Of a stretch of DNA of 64,000 bases, positions 1 to 10,114 are shown in pieces. The stretch covers positions 17,532,141 through 17,596,140 of the forward strand of contig NW_023601433.1 of NCBI RefSeq assembly GCF_014898055.3. Direction: 5' to 3'. Both the position numbers and the translations under genes were made by a program. Within the stretch, counting starts at the first letter, position 1, and each line of letters starts with the position of its first letter. This DNA is from Talpa occidentalis (Eukaryota > Chordata > Mammalia > Eulipotyphla > Talpidae). The notes under the pieces are model-generated. The model saw only the letters and a list, made by a program, of their open reading frames with translations, did no database searches and had not been told where the DNA came from.

Positions 1-895
1 AGTGAATCTTTAAGGAACAAAATGAGTTTTTGGTCAATCAAGTCTTCAGAGCAACAGCTACTCAAATATTCCTAGAACTCATACCACTTTTCTACTAATG
101 AAAAAGTGCACGCAGACACACACGCACTATCTCCTTATTTCTCTGCTTTCCTTAAGGCAAAGAAAAAGGCGGCATTGCTAATGAATTGCTTGTTGGTCCT
201 GGGCCACACTGAAGGAGAATTTCTATTTTTTTTTCAGCCTGAGATAAAAGATTGTTTCAGAAAGCACCTTCCCCTTCCCTCCCAAATTCCTCCTAAGGAT
301 ATTAGAGTTTACAAAATCTTTAATTGCTTAGAGCATCTATTTTACTATTCAAGGAGTCCTTTACTGGTTTATTTCTTCTTAGGTTACGTCTCAACTTTAA
401 TGAGCGATGTCTCTGAGTTGGTTTATGCTGTCCATGCCTTATTATCATCCAGCAGTATGTCAGGAAGTTCAGGATAGTGGCTTTTGACAAAATGTGCTTA
501 AAGGCAAAACCACGGAGGAGGGGAGATGAACCCCAGATGATTTGGGGCTTTGAAGGGGCACCGCCTGCCTGTGAGGAGCCTTATTAGTCTCTGAGCTCCT
601 GCTCCCAATCATAACACTTGTCTTTATGAAGTCATTACTGGCCTCCTGGTACCTGACTCCTGGGCAAGGCAGAAGAAATTTATAGGAATCAAAGCCCATA
701 GTAACAGCAACAACACTTTTAAAAGGCAGTTTGTTAAACCAAATTAAAAATAAAGCTTTTTTTTTTTCCTTCCCCGCTCCTCAGAAGTGTGTTTCCATTT
801 CCACTGGGTTAATAAATCTGATGCAAACAGACTTCTAAGCTCTCTGAAGCCAATGTCCCTGACAGGCTAATGATTACGAGAGCCTAAAAGCCACG
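1..895. other. Unique sequence, no gene seen
   Basis: No repeat family or exon could be recognised. The open frame at 106-477 begins at a non-ATG or arbitrary codon, runs through AT-rich DNA and shows no domain or splice context. A short T run lies near 757-770. Confidence 0.5.
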
Positions 896-899
896 GCCA

Positions 900-1092
900 T
901 GCACGTTCTGCGCCAAGCATTGTGCTAAGCACTTTATATGTGTTATCTCTCACCTAATCCTTCCAACAGCAATATTACTATCCACATTGCACAAATGAGG
1001 AAATTGTGGTTGAGAGAGGAGGAGGTTACACTTCCCATGGTTTCTTAGCTGTTGAGCCAGTATTTAACCCAGGTCTATTAGACCCTGCAGCT
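900..1092 (+). repeat. MIR SINE fossil
   Basis: The stretch matches the core and 3' half of the ancient MIR SINE: a 'tgctaagcactttatatgtg' type motif, then 'caaatgaggaaattg', then a degraded 'acacagctagtaagtggcagagcc' block. It is well diverged, as expected for an element older than the placental radiation, and has no visible target duplication. Confidence 0.75.
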
Positions 1093-1450
1093 TGTGTCCT
1101 TACGCACAAGGGTAGAAAGATGATCCGTTACTGTGGTATACTCAAGTAACCAGTTACATGCTGGGCATAATTTGATCTTATGCTTTACTTGGGAAGCTTG
1201 TGAAGACAAACACTGGTATGGTATGTTGGAAATCACTGAAGAAATTTAGTTCACAGAATTTTGTGCTAGACCATGACGAGGGCATTACTGAAGTTAAGGT
1301 TTGTTAGAAGCTCTGGAGACTTCACAGTCCTGAGCCCGGCTCTACCCCACAAAGGAATGCTATCTAGACTAGAGATGGTATGTTTAGAAACTGACAAAGT
1401 AGATCGTTTTTAGTGGTTAAAACTAGCTAGTGAAAAAACAAAGAATCACA
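1093..1450. other. Unique sequence, no gene seen
   Basis: No repeat or coding signal was recognised between the MIR and the L2 fragment. Confidence 0.4.
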
Positions 1451-1451
1451 G

Positions 1452-1572
1452 TTATTCACTCAACAAATCCTAATTGAGTATCTACTATGCACCAGGGGCT
1501 GTGCTCAAGATGCAGCAGTGAACAAAGCCAATTCTTTGCCCTCACAGAGCTTCCCTCATGTCAGATGTGCCC
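1452..1572 (+). repeat. L2 LINE 3' fragment
   Basis: The order 'attcactcaacaaat', 'tatctactatgcaccagg', 'gcagcagtgaacaaagcc', 'ccctcacagagctt' follows the conserved 3' region of LINE-2. Divergence is high, so it is an old inactive fragment. Confidence 0.65.
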
Positions 1573-1644
1573 TCTCATACACAGGTGTAGGAATGGGAAC
1601 TGGAAAAGTCTTGTGAGAGTGTTATTTAAAAACCTTTTTCCCAT

Positions 1645-2075
1645 TGATGCGTGTGTGGATAAAGAAGATATGTTATATATGCACAATGGAATATTACTCA
1701 GCCATAAAAAGATGAAATCTTGGCATTCAATTAAATTCCATCACGGATGGAATTTAAGGCTATTATGCTAAGTGAAGTAAGTTAGATGAAGAAAGACAAA
1801 TACTGTATGATATGATTCATCACCTGTGGCAAATAAAGTAAAATAAACAAAACAAACTTCTTAGACTCTCAGAACAAAATGATGGTTACTAGTCAGAAAG
1901 TCGTAACAGCAGTGGGTAAAAAAGGTCAAAGGGATCATTTGTACAATGGAGGAGGGAAACTAGATTTTTAGTGGTGAACACTATGTAGTATATATAAATA
2001 TCGAATCATGACGCTGTGTACCTGAGACCTGAGTAATATTAAAAACTAATGTTACTTTAGGTTAAAAAAAAATTG
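1645..2075 (+). repeat. L1 3'-end fragment, older type
   Basis: The segment contains the typical end of L1 ORF2 ('caatggaatattactcagcc', then an 'aagtgaagtaagttag' block) followed by an L1 3' UTR-like piece ending in 'cctgagtaatattaaaaac' and a short A run. It lacks the rest of the LINE and has no intact ORF. Frame breaks and small indels suggest an old L1MA/L1MB-age insertion. Confidence 0.75.
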
Positions 2076-2521
2076 TTTAATGTGCCTAAGCTCTTCCTAT
2101 CATTCACTCTCTTCCTTTCTTCCAGAACACAGAAGCACAGAAGGTGAAGCACAAGGCAAGGGTAGGGGGGCGCAAAGGAGTTCTGGTGACTCAGGGTAGG
2201 CTGTGGGAACCATTAGGGGTCAAGAAGAGGTCTCCGCAGGGGAAAGGTTGGCCTGGCGCAGGGAATTGGAGCCTGAATGAGGTAAGAAGATCCACCTGGA
2301 GGGGATTAGCAGGATGAGGCAGGGTCCAAACATAGAAAAAAATTTTTTAGATGTACTTATTCTTGGGGATGGCAAAATCACATGTACAAACAAATTTAAA
2401 GGGAGTAAATAATAGAGCTGTACCAAATATGCACATACAAAATTGATGATCAAACAATCATTTCTAATAGCAAAATTCTGATAACATCTCAAGTGGCCAC
2501 CCAGATGACAAATGACACAAG
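2076..2521. other. Unclassified, possibly degraded L1
   Basis: No gene. The right part (about 2400-2520) may be L1 3' sequence belonging to the piece continuing at 2814, but the match is too weak to call. Confidence 0.3.
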
Positions 2522-2533
2522 TAGATTTAGACA

Positions 2534-2801
2534 GGGCCTCGCTGGTGGCTCAAAGAGTTAAGCACAGCACTGTGAAGCTATCTTCAGCCTCTGCAGCACG
2601 AGTTCAATCCCCAGCTGGCCAGGGAGCTACCCACATGCAGGGCAGACCTCTCCTGACTCGCCCACTGCTCCCCTCAGCAGTGTATTTCAGTCAGTCTGCC
2701 TGTTCTGCTCCCCAGTCTGTCTCTGGTGGATCCTCTCACCCCCCAAACCTCTGGCCTGTACCCCATTTCTTGTATGCATGAATAAATAAATCTTTAAAAA
2801 A
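2534..2801 (+). repeat. tRNA-derived SINE, subfamily A, full length
   Basis: This is a complete copy: tRNA-like head with box B-like 'gagttcaatcccc', the constant body 'ctgctcccctcagcagtgta', and tail 'tgtatgcatgaataaataaatcttta'-like ending in A. Perfect 12-bp target duplications 'tagatttagaca' lie at 2522-2533 and 2802-2813, which fix the ends and show L1-type target-primed insertion. It interrupts an older L1 3' end. Confidence 0.9.
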
Positions 2802-2813
2802 TAGATTTAGACA

Positions 2814-3025
2814 TGTGGATACTTGTCTAAAGGACAGGGTAACACTGAATGGACTTAAGGAGGGTGATGGGTGCTTTGGTGGTGGGTGTGGTGTAGTAAC
2901 AGGTATCTGAAGAGGTTTGAACCTGTGCTTCTAAATCATATACAGTGTTGTAAACCAATGTTACCTTAACAAAAAAATACATAATTAAAAATAAGAAAAG
3001 TAAAATAAATCATTAAAAACTAACA
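2814..3025 (+). repeat. L1 3' UTR fragment
   Basis: The block with 'tgatgggtgctttggtggtggg' character and 'cagtgttgtaaaccaatgtt' near its end, followed by an A-rich tail, resembles old L1 3' ends. The SINE at 2534-2801 is inserted in or beside it. Confidence 0.6.
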
Positions 3026-3050
3026 GGATGCCATTGAAGATCTATGGCAA

Positions 3051-3326
3051 GGGCCTTCCCAGTGGCGCTGCAGTTGAGCACTGGGCTCTGAAGCTGCCTA
3101 CAGCCTCTGTAGCGCCAGTTCGATCCCCGGCCACTGGGCGAGGGTCCCACATGGGGCACAGACCTCTCCTGCCTCGCCCTCTGCTCCCCTCAGCAGTGTA
3201 CTTCGTCAGTCTGCCTGTTCTGCTCCCCGCTCTGGCTCTGGTGAATTCTCTCACCCTCCCAAACTTCTGACTGTACCCAGTGCTTGTATAAATAAATAAA
3301 TCTTAAAAAAAAAAAAGAAAAAAGAA
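3051..3326 (+). repeat. tRNA-derived SINE, subfamily B, full length
   Basis: The head reads 'gggccttcccagtggcgctg' and box B is 'agttcgatccccgg'. The body has the subfamily-B 'ttcgtcagtctgcctgttct' and 'cccagtgcttgtataaataa' tail. A possible diverged target duplication is 'atctatggcaa' (3040-3050) against 'atccatggggaa' (about 3466-3477). This implies that the next SINE is nested in this copy's A tail. Confidence 0.88.
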
Positions 3327-3462
3327 GGCCTCCCCTGGTGGCACAGCTGTTGAGCGCTGGGCTGTGAAGCTGCCTGCAGCCTCTGCAGCGCTGGTTCATT
3401 CCCCAGCCACCAGCGAGGGTCCCACAAAAAAAAAAAAAAAAGAAAAAGAAAGAAAGAAAGAA
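3327..3462 (+). repeat. Head-only SINE (tRNA part plus poly-A)
   Basis: Only the first ~100 bp of subfamily B are present, from 'ggcctcccctggtggcac' through box B to 'gcgagggtcccac' at about 3426, followed directly by an A-rich tail. The body and usual tail are absent. It seems inserted in the A tail of the preceding SINE. A second copy with the same 3' end is at 29750-29859. Confidence 0.8.
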
Positions 3463-4207
3463 AATATCCATGGGGAAAGGAGACAAACTGAGAAAACTGT
3501 TTATCCATATGTGAAAAAAAGAAATTGAATCCCAACTTCATGTCACTAACAATCCCGTCCTGGTAGCCTGTAGTGATAAAAAATACTTTAAACTTCTAAA
3601 AGAAAAGAAAGATCTTTTTAATCATTGTATAAAGTAGGCAGAGGTGTCCTTAAAACATGACAGTCCTCTCCCAATAAAAAAGATATAAAAATCCCCAAAC
3701 TTAAAGAGAGAGACTGATAAGTTTTGCAGCATTAAAATTAAGAATTTTTTTATCAGAAGACACTATAAAGAAAATGAAAAGCAAGCCCCAGACTGGAACA
3801 CTATGTTTGTACTTGATATAATTGACAAAGAATTCCTCCAAAAACAGAAAAAGGATAGATAAGACAACCCAAACCCAACAAGCAAATTGGCAAAAGATTA
3901 TGAGCAGATATTTCATAGAGAACATAAATAAGGACCATTAATTAGGGAAATACAAATTAAATCATACAGATGTACTACTTTGGCAGAAATTTTAACTCTA
4001 ACTACAAGAAGAGCTCTTACACACTGCTTGTGGGAGTGTAATTTGGCACAACTAACTGGAAAAGTAACTTGACTTAGTCCTGCAACATTGAAGATGCACA
4101 AACCTTATGACCCAGTGACCCCAGAGGAAGAACATTCACATGGAGGGGAAATTCACAAGCACCTTGCAAAGATACACCAGGAGGTACATCCAAGAATGTC
4201 CATAGCC
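3463..4207 (+). repeat. Old L1 ORF2 3' fragment (left part)
   Basis: From about 3700 the sequence follows the 3' part of L1 ORF2: 'aaatgaaaagcaagccccag', 'attggcaaaagattatgagc', 'gcttgtgggagtgtaatttgg', 'atccaagaatgtccatagc'. Many indels mean no open frame survives. The L1 resumes at about 4642 after a MaLR LTR insertion. 3463-3600 is of uncertain origin. Confidence 0.7.
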
Positions 4208-4641
4208 ATAGGGACTGGGTTGGATACCGCCCCCCTAAAATTCATGCACTCCCAGAGTCTCTGAATGTAGCCTTATTCAGAAATAAAAGAAGCTGCAGAA
4301 ATAATGGTTTAAGTTAAGACAAGGTCATTCTGGAATAGGCTGGGCCCTTAAGCCAATAAGCAGAGGAAAAAAATACAGACGCAGCCAGAGAGAGCCCCAA
4401 TGACAATGGAGACAGAGACACTGGAGAATAGGTCTACAAGCTAAGGAACACTGAGAATTGTTAACAACACCAAAAGCTAAGTGAAAGGCAAGGAATAGAT
4501 TCTCTCCCAGAGCCTCCAGAGTCCACAGCCCTGCTGACACCTTGGACTAGACTCCAGGAATGTGGAAGAATAAATTTCTGTAGTCTGTAGTTATCCAATC
4601 TGTGGTAATTTGTTACGACAGCCCTAGAAACGAATACACGG
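4208..4641 (+). repeat. MaLR-type LTR (MLT1-like)
   Basis: The stretch has the ordered marks of a mammalian MaLR LTR: 'ataccgcccccctaaaattc', 'gaatgtagccttattcagaa', 'taagacaaggtcattctgga', 'gctgggcccttaagccaat', then an AATAAA at about 4569 in 'agaataaatttctgtagtc' and a 3' end 'gttacgacagccctag'. Plus orientation follows from the poly(A) signal. It splits an old L1 between 'gtccatagc' and 'cactgtttgtaatg'. No internal retroviral region is present. Confidence 0.8.
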
Positions 4642-4710
4642 CACTGTTTGTAATGCCCAGAAAATGGAATTGCCATCCTATGCCATAGTCAGAAAAATAG
4701 CCAACCCTCC
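4642..4710 (+). repeat. Old L1 ORF2 fragment (right part)
   Basis: 'cactgtttgtaatgcccag' continues the L1 sequence broken by the MaLR LTR on the left. The match fades after about 4710. Confidence 0.6.
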
Positions 4711-4965
4711 AGAGAGGATGAGCACTTAACAAACTGTAGAATCTGCATACAAAGGCCATTGTGAGCATAAATGATAAGAGCCCTTCACATCAGCATGGGG
4801 CACGCCTTTCTCTAGCCACTTCCTGAAATTCTCACCACTCTGAGACCCATGTCAGGCTCTACCTCACCCACAACGACCATAGCAGCTCCCCTGAACTGAT
4901 TCCTGCTTTGTGGCAGACATCACACATGGCCTTGCTTACCTGATCCCTAATTATGACCACAGCCC
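4711..4965. other. Unique sequence, no gene seen
   Basis: Nothing recognisable between the L1 remnant and the antisense L1. Confidence 0.4.
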
Positions 4966-4967
4966 CC

Positions 4968-5551
4968 TTTTTTTCCTTTAAAATTTTTTAAACTATTTTT
5001 TATTGAGTTAACATCAGTTTACACTGTTGTTTGCATTTTAGAAGTGTAGGCTCCCGCCCTCAGGTGTTACCATAGTGGACACACCACCAAAGCACACACA
5101 GTCCACCACCATGTTCCCGGCGTTCCCTCATCTCTTTGTTTGCACCCCTGCTCTTCCCCCACCCCCATGGTTGCCTCCATTTTATAATCAGGTTTCAAGT
5201 GTTAGTTTTTTAGTTTGGCTTTATCTGACCCTTTGCTTTGTTTCTCTATATTCCACATATAAGTGACACCATATAGTATTTGTCTTTCTCCTGACTGATT
5301 TCAGTTAGCACAGTCCCTTCCAGTCCCATCCATGTTGACATGAATGGCAACAGTTTAATCTTTTTGATAACTGAGTAGTATTCCATTGGGTGTATGTATA
5401 CACACCACATCATCTTGATGCACTTGTCTGCTTTGGGGGCATTTAAATTGTTCCCATATCTTGGCTACTGTAAGTAATGCTGCAATTAACATGAATTGGT
5501 GTTTTTATATTCTTCCAGTAGATACCTAGGAGTAGAATTGCTGGGTCATAT
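4968..5551 (-). repeat. L1 3' end, antisense (left part)
   Basis: On the minus strand this is the 3' end of a younger, lineage-type L1. The T-rich start at about 4968 is the poly-A end. 'cacatataagtgacaccata', 'cccatccatgttgacatgaa' and 'gagtagtattccattgg' are the reverse of well-known L1 ORF2 end motifs. The element is split by a solo LTR at 5552-6147 and continues to about 6710. Confidence 0.85.
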
Positions 5552-6147
5552 TGTTGTAGGACAGGGAGAGGGGCAGCCCAAACCCCGCAAACCTGCCTAT
5601 TCTAAATGGGTTCTGCCATCCACCGCATCAACACAAAACATATGACACTTTAATGGGAAGGAACTTTAATAAAACTAGGAAACAATACAGGTAAGGCAAA
5701 GAATCTAGTTTCTAAATCAAACACCCAAAGTTACCCATCCCCTCGTGGGTAAAAGTCCATCCAAATGGGATTGGCCCAGAGCAAGGCCCCAAGGCCTGCC
5801 ACAAGTCTAAAGCATCTTCCAGTGGGGACCCACAGAAAAGGGTCACAAACAACCGGACAAGCCCGGAAGGAAAAGAGCAAAATCAACATCAAGATAAAAG
5901 CTGCCATTGTCACCTCCCCATGGGTCTCACCCACATCTGTGTCACCCAGTCCACGACCAAAAGACAAATGCAGTTTCTTCACGTGTCTCTAGGCTCCATG
6001 CGCCTCCTCCAGGTCTCCTTCTGGCTCCATCCTGCTTCCTTCCTTAGTCTCTTCTTCAGCTTCTCCCCTTCCTGCTCAGCTCCACCCTTCCTTGGGTGGG
6101 GCAAGGAACCTGGAACCTCCCCCTTTCCTGGGGACCACCCTGTTACA
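5552..6147 (-). mobile_element. Solo retroviral LTR, 596 bp, ERV1-like
   Basis: The segment starts TGTTGTAGG and ends CCTGTTACA, so near-inverted TG...CA termini. It is flanked by identical 4-bp duplications ATAT (5548-5551 and 6148-6151). Removing it plus one ATAT restores continuous L1 sequence ('gggtcatat' + 'ggcagatcc'). On the minus strand an ATTAAA-type poly(A) signal region lies near 5655-5680, giving the orientation. A 4-bp duplication is typical of gammaretrovirus-like (class I) ERVs. No gag, pol or env remains, so it is a recombination-derived solo LTR. The short open frames inside it are chance. Confidence 0.85.
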
Positions 6148-6710
6148 ATATGGCAGATCCATTTGTAATCTTTTGAGACTCCTCCTTTCTTTTTTTCATA
6201 CTACATTCCCATCAACAGTGTAAGGTGGTTCTTTTTCTCCACATCCTCACCAGCATTTGTTGTGCCTGACCTTTTTGATAAGGGCCATTCTCATAGGTGT
6301 GAGGTGATATTTCGCTATGGCTTGATTTGCATTTTCCTGACAATAGTGAGGAACATTTTTTCATGTACCTGTTGGTCATTCGTATGTCCTTGCTAAAGAA
6401 ATGCTTATTTTGCTTTTCTGCCCATTTTTAAAATTGGGTTATTTGTTTTCTTTTTGTAGAGTTATGAGTTCTTCATAGATCTTTGATATCAGTCCCTTGT
6501 AAGATGTATGCTGTGCAGAAATTTTCTCCTATTCAATGGGGTGTCTTTTTGTTTTAGTGACAGTTTCTTTCACTGTGCAGAAACTTTTAAATTTGATGTA
6601 GTCCCAATTGTTTGTATTCTTTTATTTTCCTTGCTGTTGGAGGCAAATCTGCAAAAAAATCTCTAAAGTCTGTGTTGTGAACTATTTTGCCATTGTTTCC
6701 TTCTCAACAT
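6148..6710 (-). repeat. L1 ORF2 3' part, antisense (right part)
   Basis: Continues the L1 broken by the solo LTR. 'ccatcaacagtgtaaggtgg', 'cacatcctcaccagcatttg', 'tcataggtgtgaggtgat' and 'tgtatgctgtgcagaaa' are reverse complements of the ORF2 C-terminal coding region. Stops and indels disrupt the frame. Confidence 0.85.
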
Positions 6711-6711
6711 T

Positions 6712-6788
6712 CCTTTTTTTAAAAAAATGAGGTATAACTGACATATAATGTTATGTCAGTTTCAGAGGTACAACATAATAAACAAATA
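6712..6788 (-). repeat. Older L1MA-like 3' UTR (left part)
   Basis: 'tgaggtataactgacatata' and 'cagaggtacaacataata' match an L1MA-age 3' region in inverse orientation. It resumes at about 7030 after a younger insertion. Confidence 0.65.
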
Positions 6789-7029
6789 CTTATTTTTTAA
6801 TTGACTTTTTTTTATTAATGAAGTGTCTTTGTTTTACATCTTTCTTAATATTTTGACAATATCAGATTTCTCCCCTCAGGTGTGGTCACCTTAGTTCTCC
6901 CACAACCAAAGCACCCATGATCCTCCACCAGAGTCCGTTGTGCTCTTCCCCTCCTTTTCATCCCTGTCTCTCCTCCCTCCCTCTTGGATGCCTCAGATCT
7001 AGGGTCAATTTTCAAGGGTTTGCTTTAGT
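6789..7029 (-). repeat. Younger L1 3' UTR, antisense, nested
   Basis: A T-rich start (poly-A end) is followed by 'ctcccctcaggtgtggtcac' and 'accaaagcacccatgatcct', a diverged relative of the L1 3' UTR seen at 4968-5200 and 23667-23997. It is inserted inside the older L1MA piece, whose halves are continuous in the consensus. Confidence 0.6.
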
Positions 7030-7245
7030 GTGAGCCAGTGTTTGCACATATTACAAAATAGTTGCCACAATAAGTTCGGTTAACATCCATTATCACACGT
7101 AGATCACATGTAGTTACAAAAATATTTTTTTGTGCAATGAGAACTTTTAAGATCTATTTTCTTTAGCAACTTTCAAATGTGCAATAGTTATCATGCTGTA
7201 CTTAACATCCCCATGACTTACTTAGCGACAACAATTCCTTAAAGC
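7030..7245 (-). repeat. Older L1MA-like 3' UTR (right part)
   Basis: 'cacatattacaaaatagttg', 'aacatccattatcacacg', 'tgctgtacttaacatccc' and 'atgacttacttagcgac' are a typical L1MA 3' UTR run that follows the block at 6712-6788. Confidence 0.65.
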
Positions 7246-8271
7246 TGGTCTTGTTGGCCTTATACGAACAGTAGAAAAGCGGTATACCAGGCCATTAAAT
7301 GTCCCATTCTAGGTCATCCAACACCGTGGTCCATTCCCTTCCTGCTCTGGAATGCAGGTTCATGAAGCAAATCCCATCAAAAGATCTGCCAACTGGACAA
7401 ATAATATTATTTTGGTGTCTATAGTAATTAGCTTGGCTCTTGTTATCTTCAATTCACTTTATTTGAACTTCTCTGGCTTTATTTTCTAAATACTTGATGT
7501 CCATTTAATTTATGTCCATCATTTCCATAAAAATGGTGTCCCTTATACTTCCTCTCTAGATAATGCAAGGATAGGACCCCAGAAAACATTTATCATTCAA
7601 ATGTTTATTGAATTCCCACTATACCAAGCCCTGTCCTCAGTAGCTGAACTGAATTGAATATATTAGGGTCTTTCACAGCTAGTCATCCATGATCGAATGA
7701 CCAAAAACGTACAGAAAATGCTTTTTTGAATATATGTTTGTTTTCCTTCCAGAGGAAATTCTGTGCATACAACTGACTCAAGTTCAAGTAGAATGATGTG
7801 ATAATCCATTGTAAGCTATAATGGATCCACTTATGAGCTGCAGACAAGCTAAGTTTCCATGCTATGTTGTATGTCCAGGGTAGAATTAGCAGCTTTTCGG
7901 TTGCTGGGGTTTATAGACTGTGACAGATGCAGAATAAGTAAGCAAACAGATTAATATGTATTAAATTACGGCATTAGTCCTAATTATTTCTAAGTCCAGT
8001 ACTTGTATGTACATGTGAAGGCAGTATTTATCCATGCCCCTTACCATGGGAACTGATTAAAACAGAATAACTCTGAGAATCAGCACAGCATAAAAGCCAG
8101 CATCAAAACTATTTATTTCCTCTCTTACATTCCTCCCTCCTGGTATAATTGTTACTTGATTTAATGGCTCATCAACCTACAGCAATCACATGATCCGAAA
8201 AGAATTTGGTGGCTGAAGTTTCCAGTGTAGTTCCGTTTTACTTTATACAACAATGATTCAGAAATTCTTTT
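7246..8271. other. Mostly unique, short L2 piece at 7585-7660
   Basis: No gene recognised. About 7585-7660 ('aaatgtttattgaattccca...aagccctgtcctcag') resembles an L2 3' fragment on the plus strand. The rest shows no family. Confidence 0.45.
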
Positions 8272-8283
8272 TATACTGAATTT

Positions 8284-8558
8284 AATATTTTTTTAAGATT
8301 TTATTTATTTATTTATTTATACAAGCAGTGGGTACAGTCAGAAGTGCGGGTGGGTGAGAGAATTCACCAGAGCCAGAGCGGGAAACAGAACAGACAGATT
8401 GATGAAACACACTGCTGAGGGGAGCAGCGGGCGAGACAGGAGAGGTCTGTTGCACCATGTGGGATCCTCGCCGGTGACTGGGGATCGAACTGGCGCTGCA
8501 GAGGCTGTGGGCAGCTTCGCATCCCAGCGCTCAACCGCTGCGCCAGGAGGGGAGGTCC
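8284..8558 (-). repeat. tRNA-derived SINE, subfamily B, full length
   Basis: Antisense copy running from the A/T tail ('tttatttatttatacaagca') to the reverse of the head ('cgctgcgccaggaggggagg'). Perfect 12-bp target duplications 'tatactgaattt' at 8272-8283 and 8559-8570. Confidence 0.92.
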
Positions 8559-8859
8559 TATACTGAATTTCTGACAAGAAAATACAACCCATGAAATCAT
8601 CAGATGTTATGAAAAGAATATGCTTCTTTCACTACTAAGCTCAAACTCCCCTGGGGGATAACACCACCTTAGAGCGTCAGTAGCTAGAGGCAAAATGCCA
8701 ATGAAAATTGAGGGATCCTCTTCGAACACTGCAGGAGAAATGGGTCAGGGAGGAAGGGAAGGGCCTGCCATGTGCTGGGCCCAAGCTGGGAAGGTTCTTT
8801 GTATGCCAGAACCAAGCGCATAAACACCCAACATCTACAGAGCCAGATTGGCTGGTCTG

Positions 8860-9007
8860 CTAGGTGTAAGGAAATGAGGTTGAGACAGATTGAGCTGGAC
8901 ATAAATTTAGGCTCTCCAGTGTCTGTCGATAAGGACCTTGCCACTTTATTCAGTACTCTCAGGATCTGTAAAATGGTGATTAATCTCGTAGGATTTTAAT
9001 GACAAAA
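8860..9007 (+). repeat. MIR SINE fossil
   Basis: The pattern 'aaggaccttgccactttatt...atctgtaaaatggtgatt' follows the MIR 3' half. The next SINE is inserted at its right end. Confidence 0.55.
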
Positions 9008-9020
9008 AATAAAATACACG

Positions 9021-9342
9021 GGGCCTCCCCGGTGGCGCAGCGGTTGAGCACTGGGTTGCGAAGCTGCCCACGGCCTCTGCGACACCGGTTCGATCCCCGG
9101 CTGCTCCCCGGCCACTGGAGGAGGGTCCCACATGGCGCACAGACCTCTCCTGCCGCCCGCTGCTCCCCTCAGCAGTGTACTTCTGTCCTTCTACCTGCTC
9201 TGCTCCCTGCTCTGGCTCTGGTGTCTTCTCTCACCCTCCCGTGCTTCTGACTGTACCCAGTGCATGTATAAACAAAACAAACAAACAAGCAAATAAATAA
9301 ATAAATAAAACATGCCTCTATTAAAAAAAAATAATAAAATAA
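9021..9342 (+). repeat. tRNA-derived SINE, subfamily B with linker repeat
   Basis: Full-length copy with 13-bp target duplications 'aataaaatacacg' at 9008-9020 and 9343-9355. After box B it carries an additional 'ggctgctcccc' unit before 'ggccactggag', a variant shared with the copy at 56822. The tail is a long A/T-rich (AAAC/AAAT)n mix with an odd 'catgcctctatt' interruption. Confidence 0.92.
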
Positions 9343-9400
9343 AATAAAATACACGTAAAAGATGTGTCACATGGTTTAGTAAGCAATATTAGTTCTTCCT

Positions 9401-9685
9401 GGGCCTCCCTGGTGGCACAAGGGTTAAGTCTCAGCACTATGAAGCTATCGGCAGCCATTGCAGCATAATTTCTATCCCCAGTCAGGAAGCTGACCCACAT
9501 GGCACAGCAGACCTCTCCTGTCTCACCTGCTCCTCCCCTCAGCAGTGTATTTCAGTAGATCTGCCTGTTCTGCTCCCCACTCTGTCTCTGGTGAATCTTC
9601 TCACACCCCCCCACCTCTGGCCTATACCCCAATTCTTGTATGCATAAATAAATAGATCTTTAAAGAAAATAAAAATAAAAAAATA
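9401..9685 (+). repeat. tRNA-derived SINE, subfamily A, full length
   Basis: Head 'gggcctccctggtggcacaa', body with 'ctcctcccctcagcagtgta', and tail 'tgtatgcataaataaatag'. Perfect 16-bp target duplications 'aatattagttcttcct' at 9385-9400 and 9686-9701 make this one of the best-defined insertions in the window. Confidence 0.93.
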
Positions 9686-9701
9686 AATATTAGTTCTTCC
9701 T

Positions 9702-10114
9702 TTCTTCTTTTACTCCACATCTGGAACAAGTAGTGACTTCTACTGTCTTCAAGTACTATTAATCCAAACAAGACTTCCTGGCTGCAGGAATCCTTTGTTA
9801 TTTGCGGTGTTGCATGTGGCCTCTGACTACAATCACTCCTTTTGTAAATACATCCTTCTTGTCTCTCATAACTTCAGGAAAACTATTTACAGGTGTGTCC
9901 AGTAGGTCTGCTTTGAACATCTTCACAACGAGCAATTTCACTACAAACATAATTGGCCATAGGGCGATTTTGTCATAAAGGAGAGAAAAAAAAACTGGTT
10001 GACAGTTTGGTTTTATTTCTCCATTCACAAAACAGGAAAGCAACTCCTCCAAGCTGCTGTATTTTCTAGTACAGTAGTATGTGATCTTGGCTTTACAGTC
10101 TCTGACTTTATACA
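9702..10114. other. Unique sequence with one short open frame
   Basis: A minus-strand frame at 9798-10130 starts with ATG and spans 110 codons with ordinary-looking composition, but I recognise no family. Its 5' end overlaps the DNA-transposon remnant and no splice sites support it. I treat it as non-coding. Confidence 0.35.

Noticed and set aside
5731..5982. 83-codon frame inside the solo LTR
   Set aside because: A solo LTR does not carry retroviral genes and the frame has no known domain; chance.
9021..9110. Possible tRNA gene in SINE heads
   Set aside because: Box A and B are present, but the heads are followed by the SINE body and flanked by target duplications. They are retroposons, not tRNA genes.
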